From Solanum dulcamara (taxonomy: Eukaryota > Streptophyta > Magnoliopsida > Solanales > Solanaceae), in contig NC_077240.1 in NCBI RefSeq assembly GCF_947179165.1, positions 29,058,001 to 29,122,000 on the forward strand: DNA of 64,000 bases, read 5' to 3'. A model generated the notes under the pieces. The model did no database searches and was not told the DNA's origin. It was given only the letters and a program-made list of their open reading frames with translations. Made by a program: the position numbers and the translations under genes. Position 1 is the first letter of the stretch, and every line of letters begins with the position of its first letter. Shown in pieces: positions 47,338 through 58,530 of the stretch.

Positions 47338-48216
47338 TCAGTTTCGATTGGGACACATATGATAGCTACAAGTTGAGTCTATCAACCATACATCAGATGA
47401 TTTGGATGGCTCCGTTGTAACCATCGAGAAATCAGATTCATCACAATCAAATACATTTGAATCCATGAAGGCATTTCCTTTGGTTTGACCTTGCTTTTCA
47501 ACTTTGGACAGTCTTTCTTCCGGTGCCCATTTTCTCGACAAAAGGCACATTCATCTTTACTGGGTATGGATCTTGACTTGGATCTTTCTTTCTTCGTTCT
47601 CGTCTAATTTTGAGAATGACCTCTCATGAATAGTACTTCTACTTCTCCACCTTTTTATTTTTTTCTCTTCCTTTGTTCATTACCATACAAGGAAGAACAA
47701 ACTTCTTTGAGAGATACTTCATCATTCCCATGAAGTAGAGTAATTTCAAGGTGCTTGAACTCATCAGAAAGTGAACTTAATAACATTAAGTCCATATCTC
47801 CATCAGTAAAAGTTACATTCATATTCTGCAAATCTATCGCCAACTTATTAAAGCTGGTGATATGATCATTTATTGTGCTACCATGGATATATATGAAGCG
47901 TAACGGTCTCTTTTTCATGTAAAGTTTATTTGATTGTTTTTCATCAAGAATTTCTCCTCCAATGCATTTTACAATTTACTTGCAGAAGTTTCCTTTGTGT
48001 ATGGATACTTTGTTCTTTTGCAAGGTAAGATCGAATGGTACCACAAGCAACACGGTTGATAATCTTCCAATCTTCTTCTCCTACACTCTCTGCTTCTTTT
48101 CTTCTATGGCAATGTCTCGCCCTGTTGAAAAGGGACATCAAGGACCTCTCTCTGCCATATTCCGAAATGTCCTGATCCCTCAAAAATTTTAATTGCAAAT
48201 TTCGCATTTGACACAA
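47338..48216 (-). pseudogene. gag and protease start of copia E
   Basis: Gag is split between 47944-48216 and 47655-47918 (HGSTINDHITSFNKLAIDLQ, LLSSLSDEFKH), followed by a zinc knuckle reading CAFCRENGHRKKDC near 47510-47550. The protease entry follows (DVWLIDSTCSYHMCPNR), where Ser replaces the usual Thr/Ser of the D-S/T-G active site and the Gly is Thr-Cys, so the site looks damaged. Confidence 0.82.
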
Positions 48217-48371
48217 TTCTCATCATCTTTCTTATCTTCTATTTTTTCTACAAATACTATTTATTAGCTAACCAATGTAAAAGACCAAAGGAAATCTTTT
48301 TTGATGTAGAAGTTCAGACTGTGCTGCAATCACAGAGCATACTCAAATAAAACATTGGCTTTGATACCAAT

Positions 48372-48856
48372 TGTTTTGGAAGGCGAATATATAGAGAGTG
48401 ATAAAATCACAACTGCTATATCTAAATGTAGCTAATAAATAGTAAATGAGACAATAATAAAAGGAACACCAGAAATTTATGAAGTTCGGCAAAAGTTTAG
48501 TTTCTTTTCCTTAATCATAGGACATAATCAACCAATATTTATTTCAATCCAAAAGAATACAAGTGAAATATTACAAGAGAGAAAGAAGAACAAATGTCTT
48601 AGAAGATGAGAAGGCAAGTGAGAGGTGTGTTACATATGAACAAAGAGCTACCTATTTATAAGAATGAAATATTTCTCTTGATGTCATCCATGACATTACT
48701 ATGGGTTAAAATATCAAGGTTTATCTTATGAAACCACTTAATGGCTTACCAATATTTCAACTACAAATTTTCTACCTTGACTTTTTATATCAAAAAGAAA
48801 TTATTTTCCTACCAAATCTTCACATTAATTTATCTAGAATCTTGTCAAATTTAACA
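48372..48856 (-). repeat. 5' LTR of copia E
   Basis: Begins tgttttggaaggc, ends aaatttaaca. The primer site is two bases away. Confidence 0.88.
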
Positions 48857-48927
48857 CATACAAAATTGTTTCTAATTCGTTGTTCTTGTTCAACTATGCA
48901 TGGAAAACATATATATAAAAAGATACA

Positions 48928-48928
48928 A

Positions 48929-48963
<35 letters not shown>

Positions 48964-49000
48964 TATATCTCTCTCTCTCTATATATATATATATAGACAC
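48928..49000. repeat. (AAT)n, (CT)n and (AT)n microsatellites
   Basis: About ten aat units, then ct and at runs directly adjoining. Confidence 0.95.
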
Positions 49001-49023
49001 AAACTCAACGATGAGTTTACTAT

Positions 49024-50006
49024 ATAGGGAAAAGGTTCAAAAATGTCCTTAATGTATTATAAATGGTTCAAAAATGCCCTCGTTCACTATTAGATCAAAT
49101 TTGCTTTTTCTTCCACATATTGGGTCAAAAATGTCCTTAACTTATTAGAAATGGTTAAAAAATGTCCTTCTTCCACTTATTGAATCAAAAATGCCCTTTA
49201 CCTATTAGAAATGGTTCAAATTTTTCCTTCCCTCTACCTATAAGATAAATATTCCCTTGACATATTAAAAATGACTAAAAAATTTACTAATTCTAATTAT
49301 ATATGTCTATAGTTTTTTTAATAGTACTTTGACAATTATTTAATTTTTTTATTTGTATTTTTTTTGAAAAAATCTTGTTTGTTTGTCTTACCTAATAGAA
49401 GTATTTGCTTTAAATAAAATGTATGAACTAACGTTTGAATTAACCCGAATGTATGATGAATAAAAATATTGTCTTAGTCACAGAGAAGATGAATTTCACT
49501 ATATATGCCCATAAAAAGATAATTTTTGTTGAATTTTTTTCTGAGTGTAAATACAGTATCAGTTAACATAATTTATACATAACTTTTAGTAGTTTTAAAA
49601 GACAAAAAATTTAGACAATGGAAAAAATCTATAACTAAGATGCTAATAGAAGTAAAATGAATTAAAAAGTTGAGTTTTAATTTATTCAAATTTGAAGGCT
49701 AAAAAGAATTTTTAAAAATATTTTAATGTTATAAAATATTATATTTATTGATAAAATATATTAAGATCGCACGAAATACGGGCATATTAAATAGTATTTA
49801 ATAGTTGATAAACATACTTTTAGGTAGAAGGAGGCAAATTTGAACCATTTCTAATAGGTTAAGAGCATTTTTGATCAAATAGGTGGAAGTAGGGCATTTT
49901 TGAACAATTTCTATATGTTAAGGACATTTTTTATCCAATAAGTGGAAGAAGGACATTTCTGAACCATTTCTTATACATTAAGGGCATTTTTGAACCTTTT
50001 CTATAC
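49024..50006. mobile_element. long-inverted-repeat (fold-back) element
   Basis: Arms 49026-49241 and 49821-50003 are imperfect inverted repeats starting tataggg-aaaaggttcaaaaatg. Each arm is itself made of ~36 bp tandem units (ggttcaaaaatgccctt-a-ctattagaaat). The 580 bp centre is AT-rich without an open frame. The build resembles long-TIR Mutator-like MITEs or fold-back elements; the family cannot be decided here. Confidence 0.78.
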
Positions 50007-50479
50007 TATATATAATTGAAAGGTAAAACCAAAAATAAATGTAATAAAATGACACTGCTTCCAACTTGAGGTGTTTCCAAATTTGAACCATGGATCTCTT
50101 GAAAGTTAACAAAACTTTGAACCAATAGTCCAGAATAATACATATAACATCTTGTGATTTTTTGGTATATTTCTCTTTTATCTTCTTACTTAGCGTCTTT
50201 TGATGTTTGTTTTGTTAGCTTTTGCATATCATTTGATTATTTCGATCCTAATTGCTATCAGAAATTCTACAATTCTAGTAGAGAATCAAAAAGCTTTCAC
50301 TGTCGGCAAACGGTTATATATGACCCATATATGCTGCCCGTTTGACCAAATGTTATGTTAAAAAAGTAGGGTCAATGATATATGCATGAACCCCATATTC
50401 ATGGGAAGAAAACTCAGTCAAATAGATCTTTGTGCATCATTTTTTGAGATTTTCTAGGCTATTTTGTGTCAACTCCATA
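50007..50479. other. spacer, no gene seen
   Basis: A 63-codon frame at 50154-50345 is Phe/Ser/Tyr-rich and has no recognised motif; it is treated as chance. Confidence 0.45.
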
Positions 50480-51230
50480 TCCGTCGATGTTTGCATAGCA
50501 CCGTACATCTTTTTTATGACTATTTTTTATAGCGTAGCACCATGTTTGGTGACTAATTTCTCATATCTGATTTGTGTAGCACCGTGCACTTTTTGGTGAC
50601 TACTTTCTCATATTTAATTTGTGTTGCACTGTTCATTTTTTTAGTGAATACTTTCTCATATCTGATTTGTATAGTACCGTGTATCTTTTTGGAGACTACT
50701 TTCTCATGTCTGATTTGTGTAGTAGCATACATTTTTCGATGACTACTTTCTCATTGTATTTGATTTGTGTAGTACCGTGCATCTTTTCGATGACTACTTT
50801 TTCATATTTGATTTGTGTAGTACCATGCATCTTTTCGGTAACGACTTTTTTATATTTGATTTGTGTAGCATCGCGCATCTTTTCGATGATTCGATTTGTG
50901 TAGCACCGTGCATCTTTTCAGTAACTACTTTCTCATATCTGATTTTTGTAGCACCGTGCATCTTTTCGATGACTACTTTCTCATATTTGATTTGTGTGTA
51001 GCACCGTGCATCTTTTCGACTACTACTTTCTCATATCTAATTACATAACACCGTGCATCTTTTCGGTGACTACTTTCTCATATCTAATTTGTGTAGCATC
51101 ATACATATTTTCGATAACGACTTTCTTATATTTGATTTGTGTAGCATCGTGCATCTTTCTGGTGACTCCTCAAATCTGATTTGCGTAGTTCAGTGTGTCT
51201 TTCTGGTGGCTCCTCATATATTGAGTTACG
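50480..51230. repeat. ~47 bp minisatellite, about 16 units
   Basis: Unit: tttgtgtagcaccgtgcatc, then ttttcggtgactactttctc and atatctga. I count 16 degenerate copies. Because the unit has few stops, it produces overlapping pseudo-open frames on both strands. Copia H is inserted just beyond its right end. Confidence 0.93.
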
Positions 51231-51237
51231 TAGTTTC

Positions 51238-51719
51238 TGCAAGGAAAAACAAAGTCAATAATGGCTGCAGAAAAGGAAGAGAAAGGAAAAGCAGCAGCAA
51301 AACGCGTACAGAAAAAATCAACACGTTTTGACAGAAAAAATTGACAGAAAAAACGCGTACAAAAATTAATGCGTTTTCATCCTCCTATAAATAGAGGGTT
51401 TCATGCCCTCATTTATATCATCCCAAAAATCTCAGAAAGAGAGTAAGAATACATAGAGAGTTATACACCAAGATAAATATTATAGTCTTGAGTGTCTTCT
51501 TTAGTAGTTGTTCCTTTTACAAGAGAGAAGTGTTAATTATTGTTTTCTCCTTGTATTTGAGAGTTGTGTACTCCATATTAAAATTAGTGTGATCCTTCTA
51601 CCCCGTGGTTTTTTCCTTCTATCATTTAGAGGGGTTTCCACGTAAAATTTTCGTATCCAATTTATTTTCATATTTATTGTCATATCAAACTTTAGTTGTG
51701 GTGATTTCTCCCCCTAATA
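51238..51719 (+). repeat. 5' LTR of copia H
   Basis: Contains repeated acgcgt motifs (acgcgtaca, acgcgtttt) and a TATA box cctataaatag at about 51384-51394, the likely promoter of the element. Confidence 0.92.
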
Positions 51720-51720
51720 G

Positions 51721-51732
51721 TGGTATCAGAGC
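51721..51732 (+). other. primer binding site of copia H
   Basis: tggtatcagagc, complementary to the 3' end of initiator tRNA-Met, one base after the LTR. Confidence 0.9.
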
Positions 51733-51888
51733 TCTCGGTTATTCTGTCTATTTTATGCGAAGGTACTATTCGTGAATAGTAATTTTGTGAATAGTAATTT
51801 TGTGAATAGTAATTTTTTGTGAACAGTTTGTCACGATTATTCGCAAAAATATTCAGAAACGATCTAGAAAAGTGTAAAGCAAATAACA

Positions 51889-53040
51889 ATATCGAGTACA
51901 ATAAAGTTTGACGTTGAAAAATTTAATGGGACAAATTTCTCATTGTGAAAAATAAAAATAAAAGCGATATTGAGAAAAGACAATTGCTTAGCTGAAATTG
52001 AAGGCTGACCCGCAGACTTTGTTGATGACAGCAAATGGAATGACATAGACAGCAACCCAGTTGCTGATCTACACTTGGCACTAGCTGATCAAGTATTGTC
52101 TAGTGTGGCAGAAAAGCGGACGGCGAAGGAAATATGGGATACTCTTACAGGGTTGTATGAGGTCAAGTCTTTGCATAATAAAATCTTCTTAAAAAGAAGA
52201 TTGTATACTCTTCGAATGGCAGAGTCCATGTCAGTTACTGAACATATCAATACTTTGAATACTCTGTTATTGCAACTTACAATAATGGGTTGCAAAATAG
52301 AGGAGACTGAACGTGCGGAGCTTCTACTTCAAAGTCTGCCTGACTTGTATGATCAACTCATCATCAACCTGACGAACAATACAGACAGTCTAGTTTTTGA
52401 TGAAATTGCAGCCGCTGTCTTGGAAGAAGAAAATCGGCGCAAAAATAAGGAAGACAGACAAGCAAGTTCGCAGCAAGCTGAAGCTTTGATGATGGTGAGA
52501 GGAAGACCAACGGAACGTGGCCCTAATGGGAGTCACAATCATGGCAGATCTCAATCAAGAAGTAAGAAGAATATCAAGTGCTACAACTGTGGCAAGAAAG
52601 GGCACTTCAAGAAAGATTGTCGATTAAAAAAGAAGAGTGAACACCCTGAGCCATCAAATGCTCAAAGGAATGTTGCATGTACCTCGGATGATGGCGATAT
52701 TTTATGCAGTGAGGCAATATCAAATAATGAAGGCAGAAAACATTTCACTGATGTATGGATCATAGACACAGGAGCAACATGGCACATGACTTCCCAGAGA
52801 GAATGGTTCCATCAATATAATCCTATCTCAGAAGGGTCTGTATTCATGGGAAACGATCATGCTTTGGATATTATTGGTATTGGGTCCATCAAAATAAAAA
52901 TGTATGATGGCATGATACGCACCATCCAGGAGGTACTACATGTAAAAGACTTGAAGAAGAATCTATTGTCTTTAGGACAACTAGATGATAATGGATGTTC
53001 ATACAAGACTCATGGTGGAGTCATGAGAATATCCAAATGA
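51889..53040 (+). pseudogene. gag and protease of copia H
   Basis: The frame starts where a family start codon is expected, but the codon is ATA (51889). Stops follow at 51946 and 52006. From 52075 a 321-codon stretch stays open: gag (LADQVLSSVAEKRTAKEIWD, FLKRRLYTLRMAESMSV, LLQSLPDLYDQL), zinc knuckle CYNCGKKGHFKKDC (52579-52620) and protease with WIIDTGATWHM (active Asp-Thr-Gly at 52765-52773). It ends in a TGA at 53038 in the middle of what should be continuous polyprotein. Confidence 0.9.
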
Positions 53041-54153
53041 GCGCTTGTAGTGATAAAAGCGAAAAAACTTGCTGCAAATCTATATATGCTTAAAGGTGAA
53101 ACACACAAAGAAGGAGAAGCATCAACCGCGTCAGCAAATTCATTTGAAGAATCAACGATGATTTGGTATCGTAAACTTGACCATATATCAGAATGAGGTT
53201 TGAAGACTCTTGCTGAACAAAGCTTCTTCCAGGGCTCAAAAAGGTTTCACTACCCTTTTGTGAGCATTGTGTTACCAGTAAGCAAAATAGACTAAAGTTT
53301 AGCAGTTCCTCTACTAAAAGCAAGAAAATACTAGATCTGGTCCACTCTGGCAAGCACCGGTAGAGTCACTTGGAGGAGCAAAATATTTTGTGTCATTCAT
53401 TGACAATTACTCCAGGAGAAGTTGGGTGTATCCAATCAAGAGAAAGACAAATGTTTTTCCAGTTTTCAAAGAGTTCAAAGCGCGGGTGGAACTTGAATCT
53501 GAGAAAAAGATCAAGTATTTGAGGACATATAATGGAGGAGAATACACTGGTGATGAATTTAATAACTTCTGTAAACAAAAAGGTATTAAACGATAGTTCA
53601 CGGTGACATATACTCCACAACAAAATGGAGTAGCAGAGCAGATGAACAGAACTTTGTTGGAACGGACAAGAGCTATGTTAGCAACTGCAAGGTTGGAAAA
53701 ACCATTCTGGCAGAAGCAGTCAAAACCGCCTGTTATGTGATCAATCGGTCACCATCAACCGTAATTGATCTAAAAACGCCAATGGAGATGTGGACAGGAA
53801 GACCAGCTAATTATTCTCGCTTATATATATTCGGAAGTACTTCTTATGTTATGTACAACACCCAAGAAAAATCAAAGTTGGATCCAAAATCCAGGGAATG
53901 CATTTTCTTAGGTTATGCTGATGGAGTCAAGGGGTATCGCTTGTGGGATCCCACAGCCTGCAAGGTGGTAATCAGCAGGGATGTTGTATTTGTTGAAAAC
54001 AAGATACAAGCAAAAGAAGGTAGTACTTCAAAAGAAAAATCAAAGACTACTACAGTTAAAGTTGAAGAAATAGAAGAAGTTCCAGTTTCTTCTGAAGCAG
54101 CACCAGAGCACAAAGAACAAGAGCAAGCTGAGATCGAAACTCTAGAAGTTTGA
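53041..54153 (+). pseudogene. integrase of copia H
   Basis: Pieces: the pre-integrase zinc region (MIWYRKLDHIS), then FVSFIDNYSRRSWVYPIK and KYLRTYNGGEYTGDEF (53390-53596), TYTPQQNGVAEQMNRTLLE and, from 53737, NRSPSTVIDLKTPMEMW, GSTSYV and GYADGVKGYRLWDP. In the motif normally T-D-N-G-G-E the Asp is Tyr, so a catalytic residue is lost. Stops at 53194, 53594 and 54151 and a frameshift near 53350 also break it. Confidence 0.88.
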
Positions 54154-55769
54154 CGGTCAACTAGGGAGAGAAGAGAACCAGTTTGGCACTCAGATTATTC
54201 TATGGAGAGTAATATTGCATACTGTCTACTAACAGAAGATAGAGAGCCTTCAACTTTTTACGAGGCTATGAAAGGACAAGAATCATCTCTGTGGGTGGCA
54301 GCAATGCAAGAAGAAATTGAATCTCTTCATAAAAATAAAACATGGGATCTTGTTCAATTACCACAAGGAAGGAAGGCCATTAGAAACAAATGGGTTTACA
54401 AGATCAAATATAATGGTAATGATCAAGTGGAGAAGTATCGTGCAAGATTGGTGGTGAAAGGATTCGCTCAGAAAGAAGGTATAAATTTCAATGAGATATT
54501 TTCTCCGGTGGTTCGACTCACAACAATTCGAGTGGTCCTGGTGATGTGTGCTATATTTGACTTGTACTTGAAGCAGTTAGATGTCAAAACTGCATTTCTT
54601 CATGGAGAACTTGAAGAAGAAATTTATATGCTCCAACCAGAAGGTTTTGAAGAATAGGGAAAAGAGAACTTGGTTTGCTGGTTGAACAAATCTCTATATG
54701 GTCTCAAACAGGCACCGAGATGTTGGTATAAGAGATTTGATTCCTTCATTATAAGCCTTAGATACAACAAACATAGTTCAGATCTTTGTGTTTATTACAA
54801 GAGATTTGGTGATAACGATTTTGTTATTTTTCTGTTGTATGTTGATGACATGTTGGTAGCAGGCCCCAACAAAGATCGTCTCACAAATTTAAAGACATAA
54901 TTGGCTAGGGAGTTTGAAATGAAGGACTTGGGACCAACAAATAAGATTTTAGGGATGCAAATTCACCGAGACAGAAATAATAGAAAGATTTGGCTTTCTC
55001 AAAAGAAATACTTGAAGAAAATCTTGAGACGCTTCAAGATGCAAGACTGTAAGTCAATTTCTATCCCACTTCCTATTAATTTTAAGTTATCCTCAAGTAT
55101 GTGTCCTAGCAATGAAGCAGAGAGGATGGAGATGTCTTAGTACCGTATGCATCAGTAGTGGGAAGTTTAATGTTCGCCATGGTATGTACAAGACCTGACA
55201 TTACATAAGCAGTGGGAGTGATCAGTCGATACATGGCTAATCCTGGTAGAGAGCATTGGAATATTATTAAGAGGATCTTGAGATACATCAAGGGTACCTC
55301 AGATGTTACAATGTGTTATGGAGGATCAGACTTTACTGTTAAAGGTTATGTTGATTCAGATTATGCAGGTGATCTTGATAAACGCAAGTCCACCACAGGT
55401 TATGTGTTTACTCTTGCTGGAGGAGCTGTAAGCTGGGTCTCAAAACTACAATCTATCGTGGCTACATCTATGATGAAAGCAGAATATGTAGCAGCTACAC
55501 AAGCTAGCAAAAAGGCAATATGGATGCAGATGTTACTGGAGGAGCTCGGGCACAAACAAGAGAAGGTTTCTCTGTTTTGTGACAGTCAGAGCGCTTTGCA
55601 TCTTGCAAAAAATCCAGCATTTCATTCAAGGACAAAGCACATACGAGTTCAGTATCATTTTGTTCGTGAGAAGGTGGAAGAAGGCAGTGTGGATATTCAG
55701 AAAATTCACACTAATAACAACCTAGCAGATATGTTTACGAAGCCGATCAATAGTAATACGTTTATATAG
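54154..55769 (+). pseudogene. reverse transcriptase and RNase H of copia H
   Basis: RT: FYEAMKGQESSLWVAAMQEE, NKWVYKIKYN, YRARLVVKGFAQKEGI, QLDVKTAFLHGELEEEIYM (54202-54657), WLNKSLYGLKQAPRCWYKRF and YVDDMLVAG (54670-54900), FEMKDLGPTNKILGM (54901-55140). RNase H: DSDYAGDLDKRKSTTGYVF, KAEYVAATQASKKAIWM, FCDSQSALHLAKN, RTKHIRVQYHFVRE (55212-55769). Stops at 54655 and 54898 keep the frame. A 1-base loss near 55136 shifts it. The catalytic YVDD is intact. Confidence 0.9.
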
Positions 55770-55875
55770 TGTCGATCTTCTATTGGCCTAGCAGAAACGT
55801 AACATTGCAATAGTTGGGTAGAAAGGATGGTGTGAAGACTTAATTGATTCTCAATTAAATCTTCAAGTGGGAAAA

Positions 55876-56423
55876 TGCAAGGAAAAACAAAGTCAACAAT
55901 GGCTGCAGAAAAGGAAGAAAAAGGAAAAACAACAGCAAATGCAAGGAAAAACAAAGTCAACAATGGCTTCAGAAAAGGAAGAAAAAGGAAAAGCAGCAGC
56001 AAAACGCGTACAGAAAAAATCAACGCGTTTTGACAGAAAAAATTGACAGGAAAAATGCTTACAAAAATTAACGCGTTTTCATCCTCCTATAAATAGAGGG
56101 TTTCATGCCCTCATTTATATCATCCCAAAAATTCGAGAAAGAGAGAGTAAGAATACAAAGAGAGTTATACACCAAGATAAATATTGTAGTCTTGAGTGTC
56201 CTCTTTAGTAGTTGTTCCTTTTACAAGAGAGAAGTGTTAATTGTTGTTTTCTCCTTGTATTTGAGGGATGTGTACTCCATATTAAAATTAGTGAGATTCT
56301 TTTACCCCGTGGTTTTTCCCTTCTATCATTTAGAGGGGTTTCTACGTAAAATTCTCGTGTCCAATTTATTTTCATATTTATTGTCATATCAAACTTTAGT
56401 TGTGATACTTTTTCCCCCAAACA
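55876..56423 (+). repeat. 3' LTR of copia H, with 64 bp duplication
   Basis: The first 64 bases (from tgcaaggaaaaac, 55876) are repeated in tandem from 55940, which explains the length difference from the 5' LTR. It ends cccccaaaca, then gtttc. Confidence 0.92.
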
Positions 56424-56428
56424 GTTTC

Positions 56429-57180
56429 ACTTGCGTTAGTATTGGGGGAAATGAACTGAATATATTCACTTTTCTGTCTAAGCAAAGGTGTATCTCGTGT
56501 AGGAGATCATGCGTATTATTGTTTAGACTCGAGATATACACATTGCTCAATTATCACCGACAAGTGAATAAAGAATGGGAATAATATCGTGCTTTTTGAC
56601 AAGAGTGTTGTTTGATGGCGTATCTCCAACAGCCTTTAAGTGCTCAATAAGATTTTTCTTCATCACCTTGGAAGTAATTTGTAATGTGGATCGTGCTCTT
56701 GTTACAATATTTGTGTCTACATTAAACTCATCTTTAATATAGTGGAGACATACCAAAAACGATTGATTTTATGATATTGCTTTGTTTTATCAGTCGAATT
56801 TACACAATAAAATAGAAAAGAAAACATCAAATTAGTAATAAATCTTAGTATCTAATGTGGTAAAAAGTAGAGTAGATTATTTATTCTTTCAAATTTTCAC
56901 TTCTTTTTTATTTTTTACCTTTGTAAATTCATAAGACAGAGAGATCAAAGTACTTAATCGCGAAGGAAGAAAAAAATGAGAAGGAATTGATTGAATAAAC
57001 TATTTTCCTCTTTAATACGTACACTCTTCAGTTTGTTAGACTTTATTCATTTTCTATAATTACAATGCTACTCCACTATTTGATTACCTTTAAAGAAGAT
57101 AATCTCATTTAGTTCTAATTAATATCATACTAGTCATTTTCTTCATTAGTTCTATTGTTCAATAAGTGGACAAATTTGAT
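56429..57180. other. spacer with unidentified short open frame
   Basis: A 69-codon minus frame (56547-56756) contains VTRARSTLQITSKVMKKNL and has no motif I recognise. It could be an exon fragment of an unknown gene or chance. The rest is AT-rich. Confidence 0.35.
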
Positions 57181-57776
57181 TAGGGGTGTTCACCAATATA
57201 TTTGGGTAGACTATTAGTCAAAATCAAATTAATTTAATCAAATTTTAAATTATAAAAATCAAATAAAGTATAATTTATATTTTTTGATTTGGTTGTTATT
57301 GATTTTGGTTCGAATTGATTTGGTTATTTGGTTATTAACCATACACGAAAAATAAAAACGATTCATTCAAAAGAGAGAAAAAAAATACAACAATTCATTC
57401 AAAAGGAAATGAATTGTCTTCGTACCATTTTGGATCATATAATTCTTAGATGAGAACTCCAATGTTTAACTTCCTGCATATACTGATAGTTAATCCACTG
57501 TACTAAACAACATAAACTTACTCTTTTTCATTCGAGTGTTGCATTTTTGCATAAAAAAATATTCATAAATATAATATTATTTATATATATATATATATGT
57601 CGGTTCGATTTCGATTATTTCTTCAATTTTTGAACAAAATCAAAATCAAATAAAATATTATCGATTTTTTAAAATATAAAACCAGACCAAATAAAATAAA
57701 AATTAGTTTATTTAATCAATTTTGTTCAATTTTTAATTTGAATCGACTTTTATCCAAATCGTGAGCGCCCCTAGTT
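57181..57776. mobile_element. ~600 bp MITE, GGGGTGTTCA type
   Basis: The left end gattaggggtgttcacc and the right end gtgagcgcccctagttt are inverted. The interior is rich in caaatcaaat / ttgatttgg repeats on both halves, typical of a widespread plant repeat starting GGGGTGTTCA. There is no coding capacity. Confidence 0.7.
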
Positions 57777-58224
57777 TTGATCTATCTACTCACAACTTTC
57801 TTGTATAGATCTCCTCTATTATGAAATTAATTTGGATAACTTCTTTGGATCAACTTAATATTTTTCTTTCTTCTTAAAAAAAGACACTAGTTTGAGTATT
57901 GAATTTATTGCTTTTTTTTACCAAAAGGAGCCACTATAAACAATATATCTCATATTTGTTCATCAACATCCTATTAATTGAAAAACTAAAATGATTATTC
58001 ATAATGACTAAAAAGTGTGGTCCTAGTTGTTAGTGGTGTAATCTAAATATCTTTAATATAGGCGTTTGTATTATTTTGTTATGATTTAAACTTAAACTCG
58101 TTAAATATACGTTTCATAACTTAGATATTCGTGAAAAATAGAGTTGCCGCCTAATTATTTTAAAAATTAGAAAATCATTTTGAAAAAGACATTTTAAAAA
58201 TTAAAAAAATTATTTAAATACACA

Positions 58225-58530
58225 ACTTATTTTACCATATTTTCTAAAAATTTTTACTATTTAAAAAATTTACAAAAATTCCCTACTCTGAACGAGATCC
58301 TATCGAATACATCACTTTACATGATACTTTGGGACGTATGTGATGTATCAGGACATTGAGGGATGTATCTGAAATCGAAAGTCGATGTATCAGGAAGTTG
58401 AGGAATGTATCCAAAATCGAGACGCGATGTATCATGATGTTTGGGATGTATCCGGACCACCAAATTTAAAGAATTTTTATAATTTGAAAAAGAGTAGGGA
58501 TAAAATGTAATTAACTCTTGAAACTATGGG
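58225..58530. repeat. inverted-end repeat with GATGTATC motifs
   Basis: aaaattccctactctgaac (left) and aaaaagagtagggataaaat (right) form inverted ends. Between them gatgtatc or ggatgtatc recurs at least six times with ~25 base spacing (58339-58452). Confidence 0.6.

Larger units (their letters stand above)
43777..48856 (-). mobile_element. Ty1/copia element E, degenerate
   Basis: Two 485 bp LTRs (43777-44261, 48372-48856) flank a minus-strand copia polyprotein in the order gag, protease, integrase, RT, RNase H. A primer site for tRNA-Met (TGGTATCAAAGCC on minus) is at 48357-48369. The bases after the left LTR (aatctccaccttggcaag) are the inverted polypurine tract. Flanking 5-mers are cataa (43772-43776) and catac (48857-48861), 4 of 5 matching. 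Coding is split by many frameshifts and stops, so it is inactive. Confidence 0.9.
51238..56423 (+). mobile_element. Ty1/copia element H with perfect target duplication
   Basis: A full-length 5186 bp copia element. LTRs are 482 bp (51238-51719) and 548 bp (55876-56423), starting tgcaaggaaaaac. The 5 bp gtttc is repeated at 51233-51237 and 56424-56428. The primer site tggtatcagagc (51721-51732) fits initiator tRNA-Met, and a purine tract aagtgggaaaa precedes the 3' LTR. Gag-pol can be followed almost entirely along the strand but has a lost start codon, several stops and some frameshifts. Confidence 0.95.

Noticed and set aside
50480..51230. Regular repeats that could be taken for a CRISPR array
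   Set aside because: The whole 47 bp unit is repeated without unique spacers, and this is plant nuclear DNA; it is a minisatellite.
50619..51331. Several overlapping frames of 60-94 codons
   Set aside because: All are readings of the minisatellite unit in different frames.
56547..56756. 69-codon minus frame as a gene
   Set aside because: No motif, no supporting context; left as unidentified.
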